A stretch of DNA of 64,000 nucleotides from an uncultured Flavobacteriaceae bacterium (GCA_938020445.1 CALIIC010000023.1:1-64000), one strand, 5' to 3'; positions 37,061 to 47,189 are shown, numbered from the stretch's first letter. Made by a program: numbers and translations. Notes: a model not told the origin generated them from the letters alone.

Positions 37061-39487
37061 ATGAATATTTCATATAACTGGCTAAAACAGTTTCTTAAAA
37101 TAGAATGGGATTCCCAGAAAACAGGCGAACTATTGACCGACATAGGTCTCGAGGTCGAGGGCATCACCCCATTTGAGTCAGTGAAAGGCGGCCTGAAGGG
37201 CGTTGTTGTCGGGCATGTTCTAAGCTGCATAAAGCATCCCAATGCCGACAAATTAAAATTAACAAAAGTCGATATAGGTTTAGACGCTCCCTTGCAAATA
37301 GTCTGCGGGGCACCCAACGTCGCTGCAGGACAAAAGGTTCCCGTCGCCACAATAGGAACAACCCTCTATTCTGCAGAAGGTGAGGCTTGGACCATAAAAA
37401 AAGGTAAAATTAGAGGCGAAGAAAGTCATGGAATGATTTGCGCCGAAGATGAATTGGGCATTGGTGATAGCCATGACGGAATCTTAGTGTTAGACGATAG
37501 TCTTGCAGTGGGCACCCCTTGCTCAGCAGTTTTTGAAATTGAAAATGATGAAGTTTTTGAAATAGGCCTTACTCCTAACCGCGCCGATGCCATGAGCCAT
37601 TTTGGTGTTGCTCGTGATCTGAGAGCCGGACTCATTCAAAGAGAAATTACAAAAGAGCTCATTACACCTTCTATTAGTCAGTTTAATGTTGACAACCGAT
37701 CTCTTAGAATAGAGGTAGAAGTTGAAGAAAGTGCACTTGCCCCTAGGTATTGTGGTGTTACCCTGACCGATTTAATTGTACAACCCTCTCCAGATTGGTT
37801 AAAAAATAGATTGGCCGCTATTGGTATTACTCCAAAAAACAATTTGGTAGATGCTACCAACTATGTCTTACATGAATTGGGGCAGCCACTGCATGCATTT
37901 GATGCAGATCGCATTCATGGCGGTAAAATCATTGTAAAAAAGGCCAAAGCAGGCACTAAATTCATGACCCTCGACGGAGAAGAGCGAGAACTGCACGAGG
38001 ATGACCTTATGATCTGTGATGCCGAAAAGCCAATGTGTATAGCCGGGGTCTTCGGAGGAATTAATACAGGAGTTACAGAAAATACCAAATCGATCTTTTT
38101 GGAAAGTGCCTATTTCAATCCCGTTTCGATCCGAAAAACGGCCAAAAGACATGGCCTGAACACCGATGCTTCCTTTCGCTTTGAAAGAGGTATCGATATT
38201 GAGCAGGTAGAATATGCCCTAAAGAGAGCGGCCTTGCTCATAAAAGAAATAGCCGGCGGGTATATTGCATCGGATATTGTAGATCAATACCCAAAACGAA
38301 AAGACCATCAACAAGTGTTTCTTTCGTTCGAAAAAGTGAATACTTTGATAGGACAGGAAATTCCAAAGGATACGATCAAATCCATTCTAGCATCCTTAGA
38401 AATAAAGGTGAAGAATGTCACCGAGACCGGCTTGGGACTTTCGATACCTTCTTACAGGGTTGATGTTCTGAGAGAGGTAGATGTTATCGAGGAAATTCTT
38501 CGTATTTACGGATATAACAATATTGCCTTCAAAGAAAAACTGACTGCTTCTATTGCACCTATTTCCAAGTTAGAAGATTATAAATTACAGACCGTCATAG
38601 GTAACCAGTTAGCATCCAATGGTTTCTTCGAAATTATGACCAACAGTCTTACTACTCCAAAATACGCCGAGAGTACTGCCGGAATCAATGTAGCGGAGGT
38701 TGTTAAAATGCTAAACCCTTTAAGCTTGGACCTGTCTGTTATGCGGCAGTCAATGCTATTCAATGCGCTAGAAACAGTTTCTTATAATGTAAATCGAAAA
38801 AAACAAAATTTAAAACTGTTCGAATTTGGAAAAACCTATCATCAAAAAGAACAAGGTCGGGAAGAGCACAAGCATTTGGCATTGGTTGTAACCGGAAAAA
38901 GACAGGAAGCAAGCTGGGCCGCTGCCGATACAAAATCTGACTTCTACTATTGCAAAACAGTAGTCGAGAACGTTTTAAGCAGATTGGGTATCACTTCATT
39001 AGATCAAAGGCCCACTGAATCTTCATTGCTTTCTGAGGGTATTGAGCTGGTATCGAATAAAAAAAGGGTTGCCAGCTTGGGAATAGTTGCCAAAGATATT
39101 TTGAAGAAGTTCGATTTGCGTCAAGAAGTACTTTTCGCAGATTTTGATTGGGATACCGTATTGACCATTGCCGGTAAAAAGGAAATCATTTTTCAGGACA
39201 TCCCTAAATACCCAGAGGTAAAGAGAGATTTTGCATTGCTTTTAGACAAGCATATTCAGTTTAAAAAAGTGCATGATCTTGCATTACAGACAGAGCGGAA
39301 GCTACTGAAATCGGTCAACCTTTTTGATGTATATACCGGTAACAAGTTGCCCAAAGGGAAGAAATCGTATGCGGTGAGTTTTACCCTGCTTGATGAAAAA
39401 CGCACACTTACCGACAAACAGATCGATAAGATCATGAGCAAAATTCAAAAGAAATACGAAGAAGAACTGAACGCCGAACTGCGCTAA
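37061..39487 (+). CDS. pheT: Phenylalanine--tRNA ligase beta subunit
   Basis: 808 residues. Domains in order: N-terminal region, EMAP-like tRNA-binding OB fold (about 40-150, VVVGHVLSCIKHPNADKLKL), B3/B4 editing domain (about 210-390), B5 (about 410-480), catalytic-like core (about 490-690) and C-terminal FDX-ACB anticodon domain (about 715-808, YPEVKRDFALLLD). Works as (alpha-beta)2 with PheS, whose gene is elsewhere. Essential housekeeping gene; full usual length. Confidence 0.97.
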   Translation: MNISYNWLKQFLKIEWDSQKTGELLTDIGLEVEGITPFESVKGGLKGVVVGHVLSCIKHPNADKLKLTKVDIGLDAPLQIVCGAPNVAAGQKVPVATIGTTLYSAEGEAWTIKKGKIRGEESHGMICAEDELGIGDSHDGILVLDDSLAVGTPCSAVFEIENDEVFEIGLTPNRADAMSHFGVARDLRAGLIQREITKELITPSISQFNVDNRSLRIEVEVEESALAPRYCGVTLTDLIVQPSPDWLKNRLAAIGITPKNNLVDATNYVLHELGQPLHAFDADRIHGGKIIVKKAKAGTKFMTLDGEERELHEDDLMICDAEKPMCIAGVFGGINTGVTENTKSIFLESAYFNPVSIRKTAKRHGLNTDASFRFERGIDIEQVEYALKRAALLIKEIAGGYIASDIVDQYPKRKDHQQVFLSFEKVNTLIGQEIPKDTIKSILASLEIKVKNVTETGLGLSIPSYRVDVLREVDVIEEILRIYGYNNIAFKEKLTASIAPISKLEDYKLQTVIGNQLASNGFFEIMTNSLTTPKYAESTAGINVAEVVKMLNPLSLDLSVMRQSMLFNALETVSYNVNRKKQNLKLFEFGKTYHQKEQGREEHKHLALVVTGKRQEASWAAADTKSDFYYCKTVVENVLSRLGITSLDQRPTESSLLSEGIELVSNKKRVASLGIVAKDILKKFDLRQEVLFADFDWDTVLTIAGKKEIIFQDIPKYPEVKRDFALLLDKHIQFKKVHDLALQTERKLLKSVNLFDVYTGNKLPKGKKSYAVSFTLLDEKRTLTDKQIDKIMSKIQKKYEEELNAELR

Positions 39488-39495
39488 AAAAGGCC

Positions 39496-40038
39496 TTACA
39501 GTTTTGCGGGCAGAATAACACTATCGATCTCGTGAATAACTCCATTGCGCTGATTTGAATCGGCGGTAGTTATTCTTGCAGTATTGCCGTTGCTATCAGT
39601 AAGCACGATATCTATACCACTCATCGTGGCTGTTAACTCATCTCCCTGCACGGTAGTAAATGTAGCCATCCCGTTGCCACGGCACATCGCCTTTAAAATT
39701 GTAGAAGCGGACAAGTTGCCCGCTACGATGTGATAGGTTAGCAATGAATGCAACTCTTTTTTATTTTCAGGGCGCAATAGTTTGGCAAGGCGCGCTTCCG
39801 ACAGCTTATCAAATGCATTGTCTGATGGTGCAAAAACGGTAAAAGGCCCCTTACTCTTCAAAACCTCCTCTAAATCCGCAGCCTTCACTGCGGCTAATAG
39901 TGTTTGGTGATTTTCAGAATTTTCTGTGTTAGATATAATCGATTTTTCAGGATCCATGTGAACCTGATCAGTTTGGGCAACTACATTTGTGATTGTCAAT
40001 ACAAAAAGAAAGCACACAGCTAATACCGGACATTTCAT
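39496..40038 (-). CDS. Secreted fasciclin-domain protein
   Basis: 180 residues: signal peptide (ends near VVAQ) and one FAS1 domain (about 45-178). FAS1 signatures: TLLAAVKAADL, GPFTVFAPSDNAFDKL (H1 box), LLTYHIVAGNLSAS (H2 box) and GVIHEIDSVILP. FAS1 domains mediate adhesion or bind surface components. Convergent with pheT. Confidence 0.92.
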   Translation of the reverse strand: MKCPVLAVCFLFVLTITNVVAQTDQVHMDPEKSIISNTENSENHQTLLAAVKAADLEEVLKSKGPFTVFAPSDNAFDKLSEARLAKLLRPENKKELHSLLTYHIVAGNLSASTILKAMCRGNGMATFTTVQGDELTATMSGIDIVLTDSNGNTARITTADSNQRNGVIHEIDSVILPAKL

Positions 40039-40210
40039 AGGTTCTAGATTTGGGGTGATAAAATATAAAAAATCGATAAACGGCTAAATTCATCGGCAAT
40101 ATACACTCATATACGGCAAAGCCATGTTAAAGAAACGTGCGCTTCATAGAAATTAACATATTATTAACATTTTAGCAGTTTAGTACTTTAAAGGTAGCAC
40201 CATAATTTCC

Positions 40211-40218
40211 TAACTTTG
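40211..40218 (+). promoter_or_regulatory. -7 box for the 40238 gene
   Basis: TAACTTTG fits TAnnTTTG exactly, 19 bases before the ATG. No TTG at the -33 position. Confidence 0.45.
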
Positions 40219-40237
40219 AGAAGCTAAAGAAAAAGAA

Positions 40238-40957
40238 ATGAGGTTTACCAACACAAACATCGAGGAAAAACTTGAAAGGGAACGTGACAAAAATGGCAAT
40301 GCCGTAGAGATACTAGCAGCTGTCCAAGCAATTCTACGGGACGTATCGCGAAATCAAGACCGTATTCAAAAGCGCATTGAAAATGGTACAACGGTAGTCG
40401 CGAATCAATTCGATTTTGACCTGTTACAAACTGAAAAGATTTACCATATTGATCAAATAAAAAATATTTGCATTGATTATCGCCTGCGTTTTTTAGATTC
40501 AAAATATTTTAAGGGAACCATTCCACAAGAAGCTTTTTCCAAAATCAATGAATTGGAAAAAAACCATAAAATCGAATTAAAAGGTTTTAAGGTGGTGGCG
40601 CCTTCCAAGTTGTTCAAACTTGATGACAAGGATGACCCTTTATTGTTTGCGCCTATTGGGAATAACTATTTTTACTTGATCCACAAATGGGGAAATGATC
40701 TTCATCCTTTAAGAAAGCTACTGGTATGGCCCTTTAAGAACATCATAAACCTGGCCTTGATCGTTCTGATAGTCAGCTATTGCTGCACTGCGTTAATCCC
40801 CTCTGGATTGTTTTCCAAAAACAACGCTAGTAGCGAGTTTTGGATTATCTTTTTCTTTATGTTCAAGAGCCTAGCTGCAGTTGTCATTTTTTATGGTTTT
40901 GCATTGGGAAAGAATTTTAACCCTGCTATTTGGAAAAGCAAGTATTTTAACGCCTAA
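40238..40957 (+). CDS. Hypothetical protein with two C-terminal membrane segments
   Basis: 239 residues. The N-terminal two-thirds is soluble and partly coiled (IEEKLERERDK, KINELEKNHKIEL); two hydrophobic segments follow at about 170-190 (IINLALIVLIVSYCCTALIP) and 205-225 (WIIFFFMFKSLAAVVIFYGF). It appears to be a tail-anchored inner-membrane protein with a large cytoplasmic domain. Family not recognised. Followed by a strong terminator. Confidence 0.72.
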   Translation: MRFTNTNIEEKLERERDKNGNAVEILAAVQAILRDVSRNQDRIQKRIENGTTVVANQFDFDLLQTEKIYHIDQIKNICIDYRLRFLDSKYFKGTIPQEAFSKINELEKNHKIELKGFKVVAPSKLFKLDDKDDPLLFAPIGNNYFYLIHKWGNDLHPLRKLLVWPFKNIINLALIVLIVSYCCTALIPSGLFSKNNASSEFWIIFFFMFKSLAAVVIFYGFALGKNFNPAIWKSKYFNA

Positions 40958-40981
40958 CGACCGTTTTGTTTGTATAAAAAA

Positions 40982-41016
40982 AAGGGACTTGATTTGTAAT
41001 CAAGTCCCTTTTTTTA
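40982..41016. terminator. Bidirectional terminator
   Basis: Arms AAGGGACTTGA (40982-40992) and TCAAGTCCCTT (41000-41010), 7-base loop, then a T run. It serves the 40238 gene and, with the A run on the left, the convergent 41039 gene. Confidence 0.9.
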
Positions 41017-41038
41017 GGTCGTTTTCTTTATTTCCATA

Positions 41039-42169
41039 TTATTTGACCACAATACTATGTGGAATACCATCTACATCTATATTGTCTATAACGGCTGGTT
41101 CCGCACCGGTACGTATGCGAAGTAATCCTCCCTTTTGAGCCCCTTTCTTCTTATAGCCGATAAGCATATAATCATTTTTGATATCAAAATCAACCATCGT
41201 AGTGGTCTCTATCTCGTACTCCAAGTCTCTTTGTGCCTCGGTAAGAAAGTTTTCATAAGCATACAAGATCACCAAATTTTCTCCAAAATCATAAATGGCC
41301 GGAACAATTGGGTAAATACTATTCTCGCCAGGAGTTGTTTCATAGTACATTCTACCAGTATCATCAAAATTATTCGAATTTGCATTCGTAAACTTGGGTT
41401 CAATACCTTCTTGATATTGTACATATTGCAATGAAAGCGTTTGGCTGTTCATTAAGGTGTGCAGCTCGTCATAACTCACGATCAGGTTTTGATCCGTATT
41501 TTTAATGAGTTTATGTGCATTAAAGCCCAAATTCATTTCAATAATCATCGTATCGTTGGACGCGTCCATGACTACTATGAAATTCTCATTGGTTACCGCT
41601 TCATCCAATGTTAAAATAAACAGTCTATTGTTTGTAAAGACAAGATCGCTCGGTTTTTTACTAACTGAAACATCTACAAAGGTATTTTCCGATGCTTTCA
41701 AATCGACTACTCGAATAAAATAGTCATCATTTGCCATCCCATTCTCCACACCGTAGGCTATATACACTTTTTCATTCGAATGTGCGATCGCATAGGCTGT
41801 AAGGTCGCAATCATCCAAGTCATCGAAAAGCACAACAGCGCTGGAGCTGTCATCATTAAAATCATATTTTAAGATTTCTCCAGAACAGCTTCCTTTCTTC
41901 TGATAAAAACTAAAAACAGTTCCATCTTTATAAACCAATTCGGGAGTGCCAATGGTCTCAAATTTACTATCTGCTGGATTGAAAGTGACTAGTTCCGCGT
42001 TGGCATTCAAAAGGGTACTCTTGAATGTTGAACCTGTTTCCAATAATAACGTATAATCGGCATCCGCATCGGGGTTGGTCGTACCGCCGCCATCACCATC
42101 TTCTTCTGATGTACTACACGAAAATAATAGGCATACCAAAAGCAAGCTAAAAAGATTGTAGGTTTTCAT
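41039..42169 (-). CDS. Hypothetical lipoprotein, beta-propeller-like
   Basis: 376 residues. Lipobox LLFSCS followed by an acidic, Gly-rich tether (EEDGDGGG). The rest is regular short beta strands (YKDGTVFSFYQKKGSC, NNRLFILTLDEAV, GRMYYETTPGENS) with the rhythm of a propeller, ending at VDGIPHSIVVK. Resembles DUF4374 or DUF5074-type substrate-associated lipoproteins in pattern only. No catalytic motif; function unknown. Confidence 0.7.
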   Translation of the reverse strand: MKTYNLFSLLLVCLLFSCSTSEEDGDGGGTTNPDADADYTLLLETGSTFKSTLLNANAELVTFNPADSKFETIGTPELVYKDGTVFSFYQKKGSCSGEILKYDFNDDSSSAVVLFDDLDDCDLTAYAIAHSNEKVYIAYGVENGMANDDYFIRVVDLKASENTFVDVSVSKKPSDLVFTNNRLFILTLDEAVTNENFIVVMDASNDTMIIEMNLGFNAHKLIKNTDQNLIVSYDELHTLMNSQTLSLQYVQYQEGIEPKFTNANSNNFDDTGRMYYETTPGENSIYPIVPAIYDFGENLVILYAYENFLTEAQRDLEYEIETTTMVDFDIKNDYMLIGYKKKGAQKGGLLRIRTGAEPAVIDNIDVDGIPHSIVVK

Positions 42170-42194
42170 AATGTAAGAATTTGGGTTCTACAAG

Positions 42195-43823
42195 TCAAAC
42201 CGAAACCGCGTACATTTTCTTTCGCAGCTCCTTAATAGTCTTTTCTGACATATATTCATCGAACGTTAAATGTCTGTCAATATTGCCTTTAGGAGTCAAT
42301 TCTATTACTCTATCCGCCACAGTCTGTGCGAATTCGTGGTCATGGGTTGTAAAGAGAACGGTACCCTTGAAGTTCTTTAAGGAGTTGTTGAAAGCAGTAA
42401 TACTTTCCAGATCCAGGTGGTTGGTCGGCTCATCCAACATCAAAACATTCGCCCTAAGCATCATCATTCTGCTTAGCATGCAACGCACCTTTTCACCACC
42501 GGAAAGCACCGTACATTGCTTCAAGGCCTCTTCCCCGCTAAAAAGCATTTTCCCCAAGAATCCGCGAATGTATACTTCTTCTCGCTCTTCCTCGGTCTTG
42601 GCCCATTGTCGCAGCCAATCGACCAAATTGCTGTTTTGGTTGAAAAAACGTGAATTATCGGCCGGTAGATACGATTGTGAGGTTGTAATTCCCCATTGAA
42701 AATCACCTTTATCGGCCCTTCTATTCCCATTTACGATTTCATAAAAAGCGGTACTCGCACGTGAGTCTTTGGATATGATAGCGACCTTATCACCTTTGGC
42801 CAAATTGATATCTACATTCTGAAAAAGCAAATCCCCATCTTCAGAGGTGGCCGACAAACCATCTACATTCAATATTTGATCCCCGGCTTCCCGTTCACGA
42901 TCAAAAATAATTGCAGGATACCGTCGGCTTGAAGGTTTAATATCTTCCACCTTTAGTTTGGAGAGCATCTTTTTTCTACTGGTCGCCTGTTTACTCTTCG
43001 CAACGTTTGCGCTAAAACGCATGATAAACTCCTGTAGTTCCTTTGCTTTGTCTTCTGCCTTCTTGTTTTGCTGCGCGCGCTGTCTCGCCGCCAACTGGCT
43101 ACTTTCATACCAGAACGTATAGTTCCCGCTGAACAGGTTTATTTTACCAAAGTCAATATCCCCGATATGGGTACAGACGGAATCAAGAAAGTGACGGTCA
43201 TGCGAAACAACGATTACAGTGTTCTCATAATCTCCTAAAAAATGCTCCAACCAGCTGATCGTCTCATAGTCAAGATCGTTGGTAGGCTCATCCATGATAA
43301 GTACATCGGGGTTTCCGAACAATGCTTGCGCCAACAACACCCGTACTTTTAGTTTGGAGTCAACATCGCCCATAGCAGTGTAATGCAACGATTCTGTTAT
43401 TCCCAAATTTGAAAGCAAGGCAGCGGCATCACTATCGGCATTCCAACCGTTCATTTCTTCGAATTCTACCTGCAACTCCCCTATTTTATCCGCATTTTCA
43501 TCCGTATAATCAGCATATAGTGCGTCAATCTCTTTTTTTATTTTAAAGAGGGGCTTATTCCCCATCACAACCGTTTCTAACACCGTTGATTCGTCATAGG
43601 AATTATGATCCTGTTCCAAAATAGACATTCGCTTACCAGGTTCTAGGTGCACATGGCCAGAGGTAGGATCTACCTGACCCGACATGATCTTTAAAAACGT
43701 AGATTTTCCGGCTCCATTGGCTCCGATTATCCCGTAACAATTGCCTTGGGTAAATGCTACATTCACTTCATCAAACAAAACTCTTTTCCCAAACTGAACG
43801 GACAAATTAGAAACCGACAACAT
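42195..43823 (-). CDS. ABC-F ATPase, YbiT-like, with degenerate second Walker A
   Basis: 542 residues from the ATG at 43823; a longer frame to 43877 would run through the promoter. Two ABC domains without membrane segments: the first with GANGAGKSTFLKIMSG and DEPTNDLD (its signature loop is the YbiT-like DSKLKVRVLLAQA), the second with LSGGEKVRCMLSRM and DEPTNHLD. The second Walker A reads ISKDSRASTAFYE (about 343-355) and lacks the Lys, so nucleotide use at that site is doubtful. ABC-F proteins act on the ribosome. Confidence 0.9.
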   Translation of the reverse strand: MLSVSNLSVQFGKRVLFDEVNVAFTQGNCYGIIGANGAGKSTFLKIMSGQVDPTSGHVHLEPGKRMSILEQDHNSYDESTVLETVVMGNKPLFKIKKEIDALYADYTDENADKIGELQVEFEEMNGWNADSDAAALLSNLGITESLHYTAMGDVDSKLKVRVLLAQALFGNPDVLIMDEPTNDLDYETISWLEHFLGDYENTVIVVSHDRHFLDSVCTHIGDIDFGKINLFSGNYTFWYESSQLAARQRAQQNKKAEDKAKELQEFIMRFSANVAKSKQATSRKKMLSKLKVEDIKPSSRRYPAIIFDREREAGDQILNVDGLSATSEDGDLLFQNVDINLAKGDKVAIISKDSRASTAFYEIVNGNRRADKGDFQWGITTSQSYLPADNSRFFNQNSNLVDWLRQWAKTEEEREEVYIRGFLGKMLFSGEEALKQCTVLSGGEKVRCMLSRMMMLRANVLMLDEPTNHLDLESITAFNNSLKNFKGTVLFTTHDHEFAQTVADRVIELTPKGNIDRHLTFDEYMSEKTIKELRKKMYAVSV

Positions 43824-43846
43824 ATCTTCTGCTTTAAAATTTCGTG

Positions 43847-43877
43847 CAAAAATACGCAAATTACTTCCTTTAGCCAA
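43847..43877 (-). promoter_or_regulatory. Promoter of the ABC-F gene
   Basis: On the minus strand TTG (43877-43875), 20 bases, TATTTTTG (43854-43847): a full match to the Bacteroidota consensus. It lies 24 bases upstream of the chosen start and argues against the longer start at 43877. Confidence 0.65.
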
Positions 43878-43998
43878 TAATCTATGCTTCTATCCCTTTT
43901 GTCTAAAAGAGATTTGATCGTTATAACTTTTAACGTGCCATTAACAGCATTGGGTCCTGTGCTTGCTTATTTTTACAATCTATCATAGATCTTCTTGT

Positions 43999-45381
43999 AT
44001 GGATAAGAATTTACTTTATCTGTTTCTTTTTGTTTTGGCAGGTTGTAGTAAAGGAGAAAAAAAATCCCCCAATGTTTTTTTTGCAGGGGAGATCGTTAAC
44101 CCCACTAGCAGTCATATTGTGCTGTATAAGGGTGATAAGGTTATTGATTCTGCCCTTTTAAATGAGCAGAATCGTTTCTCTTTTTCTTTTGACTCATTGC
44201 CACAAGGCCTGTATCATTTTAATCACACGCCAGAATACCAATATGTATATCTCCAAAAAGGAGATAGTATTATGGTGCGCCTAAATACGATAGATTTCGA
44301 TGAATCGTTGGTATTCTCTGGTCGCGGGAGCGCCATTAGTAATTTTCTCTTGGAACTCTTTTTGGCGAGAGAAGATGAAATGCCCTTGATCAACAACTAT
44401 TACAACTTAGAAGCCAGCGAATTTTTGAAAAGGGTAGATTCGCTCAAAAATAGGAAAGTAGCGCTGCTAAATGACCTTCAGGACGAGGGTGAAATCGTGG
44501 GAGACCAACTAAGGGTTGGAAAAGCAAGTATTGATTACACCTATTACACCTTCAAGGAAAAATACCCGTTTCGTCACAAAAAATTAGCCCATAGTGGCAT
44601 AATGGAGAAGCTCCCCGAAGAGTTTTACGGGTATCGTAGCGATCTTGAATTCGGCGATGAGGAGTTAACTTATTTAAGACCTTATTACAATTTCATGTTG
44701 AACCATATTCAGAATTTGGCGTATATGAATTGCAATAAGAAATGCAAGGTAAAGGAGGAAATCGTTCGGAATCAACTGCACTTCAACCAACATAAACTTC
44801 ATCTAATAGATAGCCTAATTACCGCCAAAGAACTAAAAGACAATTTGTATAGATATGTCGCTTTTGACTACTTGTTAAAGGTGCACGATAGTGAAGAGAA
44901 CAATCGGATATTTATTGATGAGTTTCATAAGCTATCAAAGAATAACAAGCATCTTAATGAAATAGACAAGCTGTATAGTGGCATCGCAAGCATTCAGCCG
45001 AACAACGTAATCCCAGATGTATCAGTGACCAGTACGGCCGGGGATACACTTTCGCTTAGAGAAATTGCAAAAGATGGGAAAACGGTTTTCTACTTTTGGG
45101 CGGCAGATGAACGTAGACATTTTGAAAATATCACAAAACGAATTGCGATTCTTACCAAGCAAAAACCTGAGTATAAGTATGTGGGCATCAATATGAGAAC
45201 GAGCGAAATGCTTTGGAAGGGTATGGTAGAAGCAGCCGGTTTAGATAAAGACCTGCAATTTCGATCAACTGATTTTAAGACACTTACCGAGTCACTTATC
45301 ATCTACCCACCCAACAAATGCGTTATCACGGAAGATACTTTGATAGTTGACGCTTTTTCGAATATATATGCATCTTTCTAA
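43999..45381 (+). CDS. Thioredoxin-fold lipoprotein without catalytic cysteines
   Basis: 460 residues from the ATG at 43999, giving a lipobox LAGCSK; the upstream ATG at 43963 spoils the signal peptide. N-terminal DUF4369-like beta domain (about 25-110, VLYKGDKVIDSALLNEQNRF), a helical middle, and a C-terminal TlpA-like thioredoxin fold (about 335-460). Where FWATWCPPC would lie it has FYFWAADERRHFENI (about 363), so both cysteines are gone. It probably binds a partner rather than doing redox chemistry; function inferred only. Confidence 0.78.
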   Translation: MDKNLLYLFLFVLAGCSKGEKKSPNVFFAGEIVNPTSSHIVLYKGDKVIDSALLNEQNRFSFSFDSLPQGLYHFNHTPEYQYVYLQKGDSIMVRLNTIDFDESLVFSGRGSAISNFLLELFLAREDEMPLINNYYNLEASEFLKRVDSLKNRKVALLNDLQDEGEIVGDQLRVGKASIDYTYYTFKEKYPFRHKKLAHSGIMEKLPEEFYGYRSDLEFGDEELTYLRPYYNFMLNHIQNLAYMNCNKKCKVKEEIVRNQLHFNQHKLHLIDSLITAKELKDNLYRYVAFDYLLKVHDSEENNRIFIDEFHKLSKNNKHLNEIDKLYSGIASIQPNNVIPDVSVTSTAGDTLSLREIAKDGKTVFYFWAADERRHFENITKRIAILTKQKPEYKYVGINMRTSEMLWKGMVEAAGLDKDLQFRSTDFKTLTESLIIYPPNKCVITEDTLIVDAFSNIYASF

Positions 45382-45489
45382 GGCATTGTAAAGACCTTAT
45401 TCAAGACAGGACAGCATGTATAAAAGTAATTGAAGACACTTGGCTCCACAATGCGGTTTTCAGGTAAAACGTGTCATATCTAGCACAAA

Positions 45490-45522
45490 AAAAGTACGAA
45501 CTTTCAAGAAATCCGTACTTTT
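45490..45522 (-). terminator. Terminator after the transaldolase gene
   Basis: Arms AAAAGTACG (45490-45498) and CGTACTTTT (45514-45522) with an inner CTTTC/GAAA pairing; the minus-strand copy is followed by T residues. It may also serve the 43999 gene. Confidence 0.75.
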
Positions 45523-45561
45523 CTAAAATACAAACGAATCAGCGGAAAAGCTGAGCCCTAT

Positions 45562-46215
45562 TTAGTTTCCTTTCTTATAGTCTGCCAAAAACTTTGCAAG
45601 ACCAATATCGGTCAACGGGTGTTTCAACAAGCCTTCGATTGCCGATAAAGGACCGGTCATGACATCTGCGCCTAATTTCGCACAGTCAATTACGTGCATG
45701 GTATGGCGTACAGAAGCCGCTAAAATTTGCGTATCAAAGCCGTAGTTATCATAAATCATTCTGATTTCTGCAATCAAGTTGAGCCCATCGGTGGAAATGT
45801 CATCTAACCGTCCAATAAAAGGTGATACGTATGTAGCACCTGCTTTTGCTGCCAACAACGCTTGGCCAGCAGAAAACACCAGCGTACAATTTGTGGCGAT
45901 GCCCTTATCAGAAAAATACTTTAATGCCTTTACACCATCTTTGATCATAGGTACTTTCACTACAATCTGATCATGTAATTCGGCCAATTCTTCCCCTTCC
46001 TTTACCATTGCCTCGAAATCTGTTGAAATAACTTCCGCAGAAACGTCTCCCTCTACGATCGTACAGATGTCTACATAGTGCTTCAAGATATTATTTCTTC
46101 CGGTGATACCCTCTTTGGCCATTAGAGACGGATTGGTAGTTACCCCATCCAATACTCCCAATGCCTGGGCTTCTCTAATTTGATCTAAATTGGCAGTGTC
46201 TATAAAAAATTTCAT
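45562..46215 (-). CDS. tal: Transaldolase (short, TalC/FSA subfamily)
   Basis: 217 residues, single TIM barrel. [28 protein letters not shown], the Schiff-base lysine region [14 protein letters not shown], and [19 protein letters not shown] are characteristic. Pentose phosphate pathway transaldolase in Bacteroidota of this length; fructose-6-phosphate aldolase is the alternative within the subfamily. Single gene closed by the terminator at 45490. Confidence 0.9.
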   Translation of the reverse strand: MKFFIDTANLDQIREAQALGVLDGVTTNPSLMAKEGITGRNNILKHYVDICTIVEGDVSAEVISTDFEAMVKEGEELAELHDQIVVKVPMIKDGVKALKYFSDKGIATNCTLVFSAGQALLAAKAGATYVSPFIGRLDDISTDGLNLIAEIRMIYDNYGFDTQILAASVRHTMHVIDCAKLGADVMTGPLSAIEGLLKHPLTDIGLAKFLADYKKGN

Positions 46216-46302
46216 TTGCTCTGGTTTATGAATTGATAAAAATGTACGTTTTCCACGACTATTTAACCGGAATATGTTCGCGGTTTAAAAGCCTCCGCAA
46301 AA

Positions 46303-47112
46303 CTACAATTTATAATGGTTCAATAGCATTTTCTCAAAGAGTTTCTCTGGTAGTATTTTCTTTAAGAATACGGAGAGTTTCTGTGAAAAGGCCCCTACCC
46401 TATAATGCACTTTGGGCGCTCTGGTATTCAATAATCGATAGACCTTCTGTGCCACTTGTATAGGATCCTCCCCATCATCTACACTTTCATTGATCGCTTC
46501 CAATGTACGGCCGTATGTTTTTGCATAGGGCGACGTGCCATTGGCATCAACATGAAATCTGCCTGCCGCGATATTCGTTGCATAGGCCCCAGGCGCTAAG
46601 TTTGTAATATGCACCCCAAAATCTTTGGTTTCCATACGAATGGCTTCGGAAGCAATTTCAAGCGCCCCCTTCGAGGCCGAATATATACCCCTGAAAGGAA
46701 GCCCCATATAACCCGCAATAGAAGTAATATTGATGATAAGGCCTCCACCCTGTTTTCGCATTTGCGGTAACACGGCCTTCATCATATGAAGAGGGCCATG
46801 AAAGTTGATATCAAATGCATTTAAAATACTATCATGAGGTGTTTCTTCCAAAGGGCCTGTGATTCCAACTCCAGCGTTATTAATGAGCACATCAATGCGC
46901 CCTTCAAGCGCTATTAATTGATCAATGGCTCCCGAAATCGTATCGGTCTTCCGAACATCGAGTTCCAATAAAGGAAAAATCTCAAAATCGGGATACTGCG
47001 ATAAATTTCGTGTGGTTCCGTAAACGCGCAGTTGCTTTGATTTTAGATAAATACCAATAGCCTTGCCGATTCCTGAAGACCCTCCTGTTATGAGTACTAC
47101 TTTTTCTTGCAT
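46303..47112 (-). CDS. SDR-family oxidoreductase
   Basis: 269 residues. Cofactor loop TGGSSGIGKAIG, NNAGVG, Ser in NITSIAGYMG and the catalytic pair YSASKGA. The C-terminal half (RTLEAINESVDDGEDPIQVAQK) is like SDRs of the retinol-dehydrogenase-like group. Substrate unknown. It shares no operon with the SDR at 8678. Confidence 0.88.
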   Translation of the reverse strand: MQEKVVLITGGSSGIGKAIGIYLKSKQLRVYGTTRNLSQYPDFEIFPLLELDVRKTDTISGAIDQLIALEGRIDVLINNAGVGITGPLEETPHDSILNAFDINFHGPLHMMKAVLPQMRKQGGGLIINITSIAGYMGLPFRGIYSASKGALEIASEAIRMETKDFGVHITNLAPGAYATNIAAGRFHVDANGTSPYAKTYGRTLEAINESVDDGEDPIQVAQKVYRLLNTRAPKVHYRVGAFSQKLSVFLKKILPEKLFEKMLLNHYKL

Positions 47113-47189
47113 ATGATTGCAAATTAACGAATAAAAAAGAGCAAGGAGAAGCGAAAGGCAAAGGAAGTAGTTCGCTCACTTTCGGGCAT

